Below, in pieces: positions 21,357 through 28,213 of a stretch of DNA of 33,730 nucleotides. The stretch lies in contig JBJHBY010000008.1 in NCBI GenBank assembly GCA_050485745.1, positions 1-33,730 of the forward strand. Direction: 5' to 3'. This DNA comes from JBJHBY01 sp050485745 (GTDB taxonomy: Bacteria > Pseudomonadota > Gammaproteobacteria > Pseudomonadales > CAMLJR01). Numbering within the stretch: the first letter of the stretch is position 1; the number at the start of each line of letters is the position of its first letter. Below the pieces are notes generated by a model. The model saw only the letters and a list, made by a program, of their open reading frames with translations. It made no database searches and had not been told where the DNA came from. The translations under genes and the position numbers were made by a program.

Positions 21357-22685
21357 ATGATGCGCCCCGAACTGCTGTCCCCCGCGGGGACTTTCAAGCA
21401 CCTGCAATACGCCTTCGCCTATGGCGCGGACGCCGTCTACGCCGGCCAGCCGCGCTACTCCCTGCGGGTGCGCAACAACAGCTTCCGCGATGTCGATGCC
21501 CTGGCGGAGGGCATTGGCGAGGCGCGGCGCCAGGGCAAGGCGTTCTATCTCGCCTCCAATGTCGCTCCCCACAATGACAAGGTGCGCAGTTACCTGCGTG
21601 ATCTGGCGCCGATCATCGAGCTGGGGCCGGATGCCCTGATCATGTCCGATCCGGGGCTGATCATGCTGGTGCGTGAACAGTGGCCGGAGCAGGTGGTGCA
21701 CCTGTCGGTGCAGGCCAACGCGGTGAACTACGCCACCGTCGAATTCTGGCGTCGCCAGGGTATCCGCCGGGTGATCCTGTCCCGGGAGCTGGCCCTTGAA
21801 GAGGTCGCCGAGATCCGCGAGCGCGTCCCGGAGATGGAGCTGGAAGTCTTCGTCCACGGGGCCCTGTGCATGGCCTATTCGGGGCGCTGCCTGTTGTCCG
21901 GCTACATGAATCACCGCGATGCCAACCAGGGGGCCTGCACCAATGCCTGCCGCTGGCAGTACCAGGAGGTCGCCGCCACTACCGACGGCACTGGCGACCT
22001 GGTACCGGTGCGCCGGATTGCCCCGGGGGAAACCGTCCCGGCGGTGCTGCTGGCGGAACCCAACCGTCCCGACAGCAGCATTCCGGTGTTCGAGGACGAA
22101 CACGGCACCTACATCATGAATTCGAAGGACCTGCGCGCCGTGCAGCATGTGCCGGCCCTGTGCGCGATGGGGCTGCACTCGCTGAAGATCGAGGGGCGTA
22201 CCAAGTCACCCTATTACGTGGCGCGCACCGCTCAGGTCTATCGCCGCGCCATCGACGACGCGGTGGCTGGCCGCCCCTTCGACATGGCGTTGATGGATGA
22301 CCTCGAGGCGCTGTCCAGTCGCGGCTACACCGAGGGTTTCTTCCGGCGCCACCCGCCAGCGGAGTACCAGGCCTATGAGCAGGGCACCTCCAGCCTGGGC
22401 ACCCGCCAGGTGATCGCCGAGGTGCTGGAGGCGGATGCCGGTTGGCTGACCCTGGATGTGAAGAATCACTTCAGGCGCGGTGACCTGCTGGAACTGATGA
22501 CGCCGGCGGGCAACCGGCCCTGCCCCGCGGCCGGCCTTGAAAACCGCCGGGGGGAGCGTATCGATGTGGCGCCGGGCAGCGGGCATGTGGTGCGCTTGCC
22601 GCGGCCCGAGGGGCTTGGTGATGAAGCGCTGCGCTGGGCCTTCCTGACCCGTGACCTCACGGGCCGGGCGGAACGCGCGGCCTGA
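21357..22685 (+). CDS. trhP: U32 peptidase-family tRNA hydroxylation protein TrhP (YegQ)
   Basis: The protein has 442 residues, close to E. coli YegQ. It begins RPELLSPAGTFKHLQYAFAYGADAVYAGQPRYSLR, the U32 TIM-barrel start. The U32 signature region reads ELEVFVHGALCMAYSGRCLLS followed by GYMNHRDANQGACTNACRW, and the four Cys there suit the iron-sulfur cluster proposed in this family. The second half has IMNSKDLRAVQHVPALCAMG and SLKIEGRTKSPYYVARTAQVY. In E. coli, TrhP makes 5-hydroxyuridine at tRNA position 34 from prephenate. Two adjacent ATGs (21357, 21360) could start it. A TATCAT -10-like hexamer lies about 40 bases upstream. Confidence 0.92.
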   Translation: MMRPELLSPAGTFKHLQYAFAYGADAVYAGQPRYSLRVRNNSFRDVDALAEGIGEARRQGKAFYLASNVAPHNDKVRSYLRDLAPIIELGPDALIMSDPGLIMLVREQWPEQVVHLSVQANAVNYATVEFWRRQGIRRVILSRELALEEVAEIRERVPEMELEVFVHGALCMAYSGRCLLSGYMNHRDANQGACTNACRWQYQEVAATTDGTGDLVPVRRIAPGETVPAVLLAEPNRPDSSIPVFEDEHGTYIMNSKDLRAVQHVPALCAMGLHSLKIEGRTKSPYYVARTAQVYRRAIDDAVAGRPFDMALMDDLEALSSRGYTEGFFRRHPPAEYQAYEQGTSSLGTRQVIAEVLEADAGWLTLDVKNHFRRGDLLELMTPAGNRPCPAAGLENRRGERIDVAPGSGHVVRLPRPEGLGDEALRWAFLTRDLTGRAERAA

Positions 22686-22706
22686 GGCAGGAAGCGGAGG
22701 ACGGCT

Positions 22707-23384
22707 ATGCATGGCGATATGAAGCGAATGGGCCGGGTGGCCTGTGTGCTGGCGGCGGTGTTGCTCGCGGCCTGCGATGTCGAGCGGCAGGAGCGGGTGC
22801 AGGAGCCCGTACCAGTGCCGACCTCGCCCACGCAGGTGGTGGTGTTTCACTGCGAGGAATCGGGTGAGCACGTGGCCCTGCGCTGGGTGGACGGGCAGCC
22901 CGAACTCGATATCGCCGGGGCGCTGTATCCCCTGCGCCCGGAAGTGGCGGCCTCGGGGGCGCGCTACCTGGGTCCATCCCTGGAGTTCTGGAACAAGGGC
23001 GATGAGGCGCGCCTGAGCCGTGAGGGGCGGAAGCCTTTGTCCTGCCGGCGCGACCATCACGCCACCGTCTGGGCCGGTGCCCGTGCTGCCGGTGTGGACT
23101 TCCGCGCGCTGGGCAACGAGCCCGGCTGGCGCCTGGACATCCGCGAGGACGAGAGCCTGTCCCTGCTGCTGGACTACGGGCAGACCAAGCTGCAGTTTCT
23201 GGCGCCCGAACGCGAGGATGAGAACGGTGTGCGCCGCTATCGCGCCAGCCTCGATGGCATGCAACTGCAGGTGGTGCTGGAAGAGAAGACCTGCTTCGAT
23301 ACCATGAAGGGCGAGGCGTTCAGCCACCACGTCAGCCTGCGCCTGGACGAGCGCCAGTTGGCTGGCTGCGGCCGCGCACCGTAG
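22707..23384 (+). CDS. Lipoprotein with MliC lysozyme-inhibitor domain and COG3650-like domain
   Basis: ATG 22707 has GGAGG 6 bases upstream. The protein has 225 residues and a lipoprotein signal ending LLAAC (Cys23). Residues about 45-115 match MliC: VVVFHCEESGEHVALRW, then ASGARYLGPSLEFWNKGDEARL and SCRR. MliC inhibits C-type lysozyme by placing a conserved loop in its active site. A second domain (about 130-225) starts DFRALGNEPGWRLDI and has CFDTMKGEAFSHHVSL and LAGC, a COG3650-like pattern. The Cys pairs in both domains suggest disulfides in the periplasm. A role in protecting peptidoglycan is likely. The second domain's role is unknown. Confidence 0.83.
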   Translation: MHGDMKRMGRVACVLAAVLLAACDVERQERVQEPVPVPTSPTQVVVFHCEESGEHVALRWVDGQPELDIAGALYPLRPEVAASGARYLGPSLEFWNKGDEARLSREGRKPLSCRRDHHATVWAGARAAGVDFRALGNEPGWRLDIREDESLSLLLDYGQTKLQFLAPEREDENGVRRYRASLDGMQLQVVLEEKTCFDTMKGEAFSHHVSLRLDERQLAGCGRAP

Positions 23385-23390
23385 CCTGGG

Positions 23391-23801
23391 TCAGAGATCT
23401 ACCTTTCCGCGCATCGATTTCACCTTGCCACGGCGAGTTTTGCTGTCCATGCGTTTCTGTCGCGCCGCCTTGCCGGGGCGTGTGGGGCGGCGAGGCTTGC
23501 GCACCTCGGTGGCTTCGGCCAGCAGTTCGTGCAGGCGCTCGATCGCCTCGAGGCGGTTCTTCTCCTGGCTGCGAAAACGCTGCGCCTTGATCACCACGAC
23601 CCCCTCCTTGCTGATGCGGGCATCGGCATGGGCGAGCAGGCGCTGCCGGGCCTCCTCCGGAAGTGACGAGGCGCGGATATCAAAGCGCAGGTGTACGGCG
23701 CTGGAGACCTTGTTGACGTTCTGGCCGCCGGCGCCTTGCGCGCGAATGGCGCTGATTTCGATTTCGTCGTCGGGAATGCGCCATGGCCCCTGTGTCGACA
23801 T
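23391..23801 (-). CDS. arfB: Alternative ribosome-rescue factor / peptidyl-tRNA hydrolase ArfB (YaeJ)
   Basis: ATG 23801 has AGGA 7 bases upstream, giving 136 residues. The GGQ motif at 25-27 (QGAGGQNVNK) is the catalytic loop of class I release factors and ArfB. The rest matches YaeJ: VSSAVHLRFDIRASSLPE, RISKEGVVVIKAQ and RSQEKNRLEAIERLHELL. The Lys/Arg-rich C-terminal tail (RPTRPGKAARQKRMDSKTRR) inserts into the empty mRNA channel of stalled ribosomes. It hydrolyses peptidyl-tRNA on non-stop complexes. It converges on the MliC-type gene with only 6 bases between stops. A longer frame upstream has no homology. Confidence 0.95.
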   Translation of the reverse strand: MSTQGPWRIPDDEIEISAIRAQGAGGQNVNKVSSAVHLRFDIRASSLPEEARQRLLAHADARISKEGVVVIKAQRFRSQEKNRLEAIERLHELLAEATEVRKPRRPTRPGKAARQKRMDSKTRRGKVKSMRGKVDL

Positions 23802-24020
23802 GCCGGCTTCCTGTTTGCTCAATGGGCTGTACCAGCGTTCATGATACGCCGAGTGTGGTGGCCGGGCACGACCCGGCAGCAATTGGTACTGGATTTCATG
23901 GCTTCGAGTTTCATCTTGAGTTCGGGGAAAGCGTGCAGTAGGGTTTGCGGGGCTGCGCGGTGTTCTCTTCCGATCGTCGCAAGGGCGTGTGGCCCAGTAT
24001 TCAACCTGGAGGAATCTGGC

Positions 24021-24566
24021 ATGAGACAAGCGAAATTGCAGCTGCGTGCGGGGCTGGCAGCGCTGCTGGCAGGGCTGTTGTCGGTGTCCGCGGTGGCTGA
24101 CGACCTGTATATCGGTGTGGGTTACATGGAGGCCGAGTTCAAGAAGTCCGGCGTGCGTGGAAAGGCCAAACCCGATGCCCTGTTCGTGCGGGGTGGATAC
24201 GCCATCAACGAGTTTGTCTCGGTCGAGGCGCGCTATGGCACCGGCATCAGCGACGATGGTGTGCGCGTCAACGGCAATCGGGTCAAGGTCGACCTGGAGC
24301 ACATGTTCGGAGCCTATGTGCGCGCCGGCCTGCCTACCGCGGTGGATCTCGAGCCCTATGTCATGCTCGGCGTGACCCGGGCGGAGTTTGACGGGCGCTC
24401 CGGGCCCAACCGGGTGTCCGACACGCGCACGGATGTGTCCTACGGCTTCGGCCTCGATTATCGCTTCACGCGCCAGATTTCGGCGGGCCTGGAGTACATG
24501 CGCTACATCGATCGCGGCTGCTGCAAGTTCACCGGACTGTCACTGGGTGTCAACTACCACTTCTGA
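24021..24566 (+). CDS. Outer-membrane beta-barrel protein
   Basis: ATG 24021 has GGAGG 8 bases upstream. The protein has 181 residues, with a signal peptide (to about 26, ending SAVA before DDLYIG). The mature part has eight or so alternating strands (for example LYIGVGYMEAEFKK, ALFVRGGYAI, YGFGLDYRFTRQISAGLEYMRY, LSLGVNYHF) and ends in Phe, the usual signal for BAM insertion. It resembles the OmpA-like/porin-family barrel of about 180 residues. A Cys-Cys pair occurs in RGCCKF near the last strand. The function is unknown. The 219 bases upstream hold only a short GCCGGG-N5-CCCGGC stem (23861-23877) and no gene. Confidence 0.83.
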   Translation: MRQAKLQLRAGLAALLAGLLSVSAVADDLYIGVGYMEAEFKKSGVRGKAKPDALFVRGGYAINEFVSVEARYGTGISDDGVRVNGNRVKVDLEHMFGAYVRAGLPTAVDLEPYVMLGVTRAEFDGRSGPNRVSDTRTDVSYGFGLDYRFTRQISAGLEYMRYIDRGCCKFTGLSLGVNYHF

Positions 24567-24576
24567 TTGCCGTCAG

Positions 24577-24604
24577 GCCCGGCGACACGGGGGTGTCGCC
24601 GGGC
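24577..24604. terminator. Strong hairpin between the beta-barrel gene and the SnoaL-like gene
   Basis: GCCCGGCGACAC-GGGG-GTGTCGCCGGGC has perfect 12-bp arms and lies 10 bases after the barrel gene's stop, between convergent genes. No T tract follows. Confidence 0.6.
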
Positions 24605-24626
24605 GCCGCACGCCGGGAAGGGGCGA

Positions 24627-25202
24627 TCAACGCTGGCCGCGCTGGAACAGCGAGAAAAAGCCATAGGATGGATCGGCCGTGCCGGGCTTGCCGATGTAGG
24701 AGCCCTCGATCACCGGATTGTCGAGATTGACGATGGACGGGTCGTGCAGGTTGGCCCAGTCTGCCACCACCGCCCGGTGGGAAAATTTCCATACGCCGTT
24801 GCGCTTTTCATACTTGTCGAAATAGCGGCCGCCGATCAGCAGGTCGAATGCGCCGTTGTCGGTACGCACCTTGTGGAAGGCGATGATGTACACCTCACCC
24901 TCGCCGCGATCGCCATCGAGGCGGATGTTCACCGTGGTGACGTTGTGGTGCAGGATCTCCATCGGCGCCTGGATTTCGGGCAGCTTGTCGATGAACTCCA
25001 TGGCCAGCCCCTTGAAGAAAGAGCCGTGGTCATCGATCGCGTCTTCATGATAAAGCGCGCGCATCTTGTCGTGATCATGGCGATCCGCCGCGTTGCAGTA
25101 AGCGTGCAGCAGATCCATGATCGCCTGCTTGTCCAGCAGCTCCTGCAGTCGCCCGAGCATGTCTGCATCCAGGGCGGGTAGGTCCTTGCCGTTTCGGGTC
25201 AT
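24627..25202 (-). CDS. SnoaL-like / NTF2-fold protein
   Basis: The protein has 191 residues. It begins with an NTF2/SnoaL_4 cone-fold pattern: LDKQAIMDLLHAYCNAADRHD followed by DKMRALYHEDAIDDHG, then ILHHNVTTVNIRLDGDRGEGEVYIIAFHKV and GGRYFDKYEKRNGVWKFSHR. The Asp/His pairs near 40 and the later His are the usual cavity residues. In this family enzymes act as hydratases, dehydratases or isomerases of ring compounds, often in steroid or aromatic catabolism. That is only suggestive here. It stands alone with no clear operon partner. Confidence 0.85.
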   Translation of the reverse strand: MTRNGKDLPALDADMLGRLQELLDKQAIMDLLHAYCNAADRHDHDKMRALYHEDAIDDHGSFFKGLAMEFIDKLPEIQAPMEILHHNVTTVNIRLDGDRGEGEVYIIAFHKVRTDNGAFDLLIGGRYFDKYEKRNGVWKFSHRAVVADWANLHDPSIVNLDNPVIEGSYIGKPGTADPSYGFFSLFQRGQR

Positions 25203-25356
25203 GGTGATTCCTCGTCTCGATGTACACGGCGGCGACGTGCCCGGTGGGTCCGGGAACAGGCGCCGGGTTGGCGGATATGAAACCGCAGGGTGTCAGGTTT
25301 ACCAATGGCGGCGTCGTCGTCCAGCAGGCCGGTTCAATGCGCTGGCCCGGGACGCT

Positions 25357-25590
25357 TCAATCAGCATCGGGCAGATGCTCGAAACGCGGCTGACGGCGAC
25401 CTTGATGCTCCACCGTTTCCACGAACATGGCCAGTGGCCGCACCCACAGCCCGCGGTCACCGTAAAGGGCGCGATAGACCACGAGGACTTCTCCGGTTTC
25501 GGAATGTCGTGCGCAATCGAGGACCTCGTAGAGTTGCCCCTTGAAGTGCCGGTAGCGGCCCGGGGAGGGGGGCGTCGGGTTTGCGGGCAT
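25357..25590 (-). CDS. DUF1653 domain protein
   Basis: The protein has 77 residues. PGRYRHFKGQLYEVLDCARHSETGE, VVYRALYGDRGLWVRPLAMF and a final FEHL are the conserved DUF1653 blocks. The family is small, soluble and of unknown function, sometimes fused to other enzymes. Length fits a full single-domain member. The 154 bases between it and the SnoaL-like gene hold no gene that I recognise. Confidence 0.85.
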   Translation of the reverse strand: MPANPTPPSPGRYRHFKGQLYEVLDCARHSETGEVLVVYRALYGDRGLWVRPLAMFVETVEHQGRRQPRFEHLPDAD

Positions 25591-25798
25591 GGGTGTGGCC
25601 TTTGTGTGACTGCCGGGGGGTTGCAGTATGCCCGGGGCAGTCGCCGGCGGCCAGATCGCCTGGTCCTGTCAATGATCCCTGTCGATCGTTCCTGCCGTTT
25701 GCCCCTGTGTCGTCAGCTTGGCCCTTGGCCTGGCTTGATCGGCTTGATCTCATTGGCCTGGTCGGGTTCAATAGTGCGAAACCCGCCGCGATGTACCG

Positions 25799-26455
25799 AT
25801 GTCTGAATCGATTGTCTGGAAGTCCGTGCACGCTGTTTCGCGTCGCCCTGTCCCGTTGAGTGCCCTGTCGCTGCTGGCGTTGCTTGCACTGTTGACCGGG
25901 TGCGCCAGTGCCCCGCCGTCGCAGGTAGAAAACCTGTGTGGCATCTTCCAGGAAAACCGCAGCTGGTATCGCGATGCCCAGCGCGCGGAACAGCGCTGGG
26001 GAGTTCCCATCGCGGTGAAGATGTCCTTTGCTTATCAGGAGTCGAGCTACCGGGCCCGGGCCAAACCGCCACGCAACCGCATCCTCGGTTTCATTCCCGG
26101 GCGTCGCCCGTCCTCCGCCTATGGCTATGCGCAGGCCACCAATGAGGCCTGGGCCGATTATGTTCGCGCCACCGGGCGCACGCGGGCCAACCGCCGTCGT
26201 TTTGGTGATGCCATGGATTTCGTCGGCTGGTACAACCGGCGCAGTGCCGACACCCTGAATATTCCGCGCAATGACGCCCGCCGGCTCTACCTCGCCTATC
26301 ACGAGGGCATGACCGGCTATCGGCGTGGCACCTATCGCGGCAAGCCCTGGCTGCAGGATGTGGCGGTGCGGGTGCAGTCCCGGGCATCGACCTATCAGTC
26401 CCAGCTCGATCAATGCGAGTCGCGCCTGCAGCGGCGCTGGTGGCCGTTCGGCTGA
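25799..26455 (+). CDS. Lytic transglycosylase-like (SLT-type) lipoprotein
   Basis: The protein has 218 residues with a lipoprotein signal ending LLTGC (Cys35). The SLT-like domain has the catalytic Glu at residue 81 in AVKMSFAYQESSYRARA, followed by SAYGYAQATNEAWADY, DAMDFVGWYNRRS and YLAYHEGMTGYRRG. These match the family of small periplasmic SLT-domain proteins that cleave peptidoglycan between MurNAc and GlcNAc. The start is uncertain: the ATG at 25799 has no ribosome site; a GTG at 25826 has GGAAG just upstream and would shorten the n-region. The 208 bases upstream are non-coding. Confidence 0.8.
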   Translation: MSESIVWKSVHAVSRRPVPLSALSLLALLALLTGCASAPPSQVENLCGIFQENRSWYRDAQRAEQRWGVPIAVKMSFAYQESSYRARAKPPRNRILGFIPGRRPSSAYGYAQATNEAWADYVRATGRTRANRRRFGDAMDFVGWYNRRSADTLNIPRNDARRLYLAYHEGMTGYRRGTYRGKPWLQDVAVRVQSRASTYQSQLDQCESRLQRRWWPFG

Positions 26456-26461
26456 GCCGGT

Positions 26462-28096
26462 TCAGCGGGATGGTCGATCGCCGCGGGAGCGTTGCCCTCT
26501 GTGCTCGCCGCCACGCTGGCCGCCGCGCTCGATGCCGCGTGAAGCCCTGCCCGCCTCGACCGCCGGACGCTGTTCCCCGCCCCGCTGCCAGTGCTGCGTG
26601 CGCCCCGCTGACCGCGTGCGCTCCGCTGAAGACGTGCCGCGCTGTTGCTCCCGGGCGGTGCCTGTAGCTGCGCCTCGAGTCGTGCCTGGCGTGGTGGCTC
26701 CCTGAGTGGGGGTGCCGCGTATACCTGTCTCGCTGCGCTGCCGTGGTTGCGCCGCTTCCCGCTGGCGATGGTCGCGGGTCTGGCGCTCCCGGTCGCTCTG
26801 GCTCCACTGGCGACGCTGTACCTCGCGCTGCGCGTCGCCGCTACTACCACTACGACTGGAGGGAGCGGCCTGGCGTCGCGGGTGGGACTCACTCCGGGGT
26901 TGCTGGCGTGTACTGAAATTTCGTGTGGTGGTATCGGCTGTGCGCTGTCGCGTGGCGCTCCTGTCGCCGTCCCCGCGCTCGACCCTGACTCTGTCGCCGG
27001 CTCCGGACCACTGCCCGCGACTGCTGCTGCCACTCCACTGGCGCTCGCCACTGTGCTGGTGGGGCCGCGTCACGCGGCCGCCCTGTTCCTGGCTGCGCCA
27101 GTGGCCGTCAGTGCTGCGCCGACTGAAGCCGCTGTCGCTGCGATGGCGTTCCCGCTGAGTCGCTGCCCACTGGCGCTGCTGTGCCTGCTGGCGCACGCCC
27201 GCGCGCTGTTCGGTCTGCAGCAGACGGGCATTGGGGGGAGCGCTGCGATAGGCGACACCGCGGCGGTGATGGGGGTTATGGCGCCAGTGGCTGGCGTAGC
27301 GATAGCGAGCGACGTCGCGCCCGGAATAGAAGCGGGGCGGGCGCTGGCGATGATGGTGGTGGTGCACCACCACCACCTGGCGGCGTGGCCAGTGGAAGCT
27401 GCTGAAGTAGAAGCCGTATGACACATGCACGCCGCTGCCCCAGTAAAAGGCGACGTGGCTGCGTGGGCCATAGTGGACCGGGTGTACCCAGTACACCGGC
27501 GGGTGAGCCGGCCACCACCAGTTGCCGTAAACCACCCGCGTATCGTAGTAGGGAACGTACACCACCTCGCGCACGGCGGGCTCGATGACGATCACCTCCG
27601 GTTCCCGGTGTACCTGGATGTGTTCCTGTTGTTGCAGGTGACCCTCTGCCCAGGCCTGTTCCCGCAAACCCTGGATGGTGCCGACAACACGCTCTTCCTG
27701 AGTGAGGAAGGCGTCTCCCAGCTTGTGCGTCCAGCTGATCTCGTCGCCCATGCGCTGGATCAGATGGGGAAAGGCCACCAGGGCCTGGACGCTGGGGTCC
27801 CAGTCCTTGTGTTCGACCGCTTGCACGGCGGCCTCGCCGTCCAGCCCGGGGTGGGCGGCGGACCAGCGAGCGGCCTCGACCACTTCCAGCGGGTAGGTGG
27901 CGGCGATCAGGATGTGGGACAGCACGGTGTCGGGGTACAGGGCGATGGGGGCCAGCATCTGGTCCAGTTCGGCCTGGCTGAACAGTGGCACATCCGGTGC
28001 AGCACCCTGGTCCGATGCCGACAGTGCCCACAGGGGCCAGGCCAGGCACAGGCCGGTGAGAAATTTCCGCCATGCCCTTTGATGCGACGTCTTCAT
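26462..28096 (-). CDS. DUF3300 domain protein with a long disordered Arg-rich tail
   Basis: ATG 28096 has GGGAGGT about 6 bases upstream and gives 544 residues. The N-terminus has a signal-like segment (WRKFLTGLCLAWPLWALSAS), followed by DUF3300: FSQAELDQMLAPIALYPDTV, LSHILIAATYPLEVVEAARW, QALVAFPHLIQRM and a Tyr/Trp/His-rich strand region (VVYVPYYDTRVVYGNWWW). Residues about 300-544 are low complexity, rich in Arg, Ser, Gln, Gly and Thr, with no fold expected. The family's function is unknown; the protein is probably exported and may bind polymers or the cell envelope. It converges on the transglycosylase gene with 6 bases between the two stop codons. Confidence 0.85.
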   Translation of the reverse strand: MKTSHQRAWRKFLTGLCLAWPLWALSASDQGAAPDVPLFSQAELDQMLAPIALYPDTVLSHILIAATYPLEVVEAARWSAAHPGLDGEAAVQAVEHKDWDPSVQALVAFPHLIQRMGDEISWTHKLGDAFLTQEERVVGTIQGLREQAWAEGHLQQQEHIQVHREPEVIVIEPAVREVVYVPYYDTRVVYGNWWWPAHPPVYWVHPVHYGPRSHVAFYWGSGVHVSYGFYFSSFHWPRRQVVVVHHHHHRQRPPRFYSGRDVARYRYASHWRHNPHHRRGVAYRSAPPNARLLQTEQRAGVRQQAQQRQWAATQRERHRSDSGFSRRSTDGHWRSQEQGGRVTRPHQHSGERQWSGSSSRGQWSGAGDRVRVERGDGDRSATRQRTADTTTRNFSTRQQPRSESHPRRQAAPSSRSGSSGDAQREVQRRQWSQSDRERQTRDHRQREAAQPRQRSETGIRGTPTQGATTPGTTRGAATGTAREQQRGTSSAERTRSAGRTQHWQRGGEQRPAVEAGRASRGIERGGQRGGEHRGQRSRGDRPSR

Positions 28097-28167
28097 GGGT
28101 GGACCTCCCTGCGGGGCCGCACTCGCGTCGCTGGGCGACGCAGCGGCCGGCATGTTGTCACCCTTAT

Positions 28168-28181
28168 AGCCCCGCGGGGCT
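28168..28181. repeat. Short palindrome downstream of nasA
   Basis: AGCCCCGCGGGGCT is a perfect 14-bp palindrome in the 117-bp gap between nasA and the DUF3300 gene, both read leftward. It lies 33 bases beyond the nasA stop and might terminate or stabilise its transcript. There is no T tract. Confidence 0.4.
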
Positions 28182-28213
28182 GAATGCCAGCTGAACAGTG
28201 CCGCAGGGAATGC

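Noticed and set aside
25731..25750. FNR-like TTGAT repeats upstream of the transglycosylase gene
   Set aside because: The two TTGAT units are direct, not inverted, so the dyad needed for FNR binding is absent.
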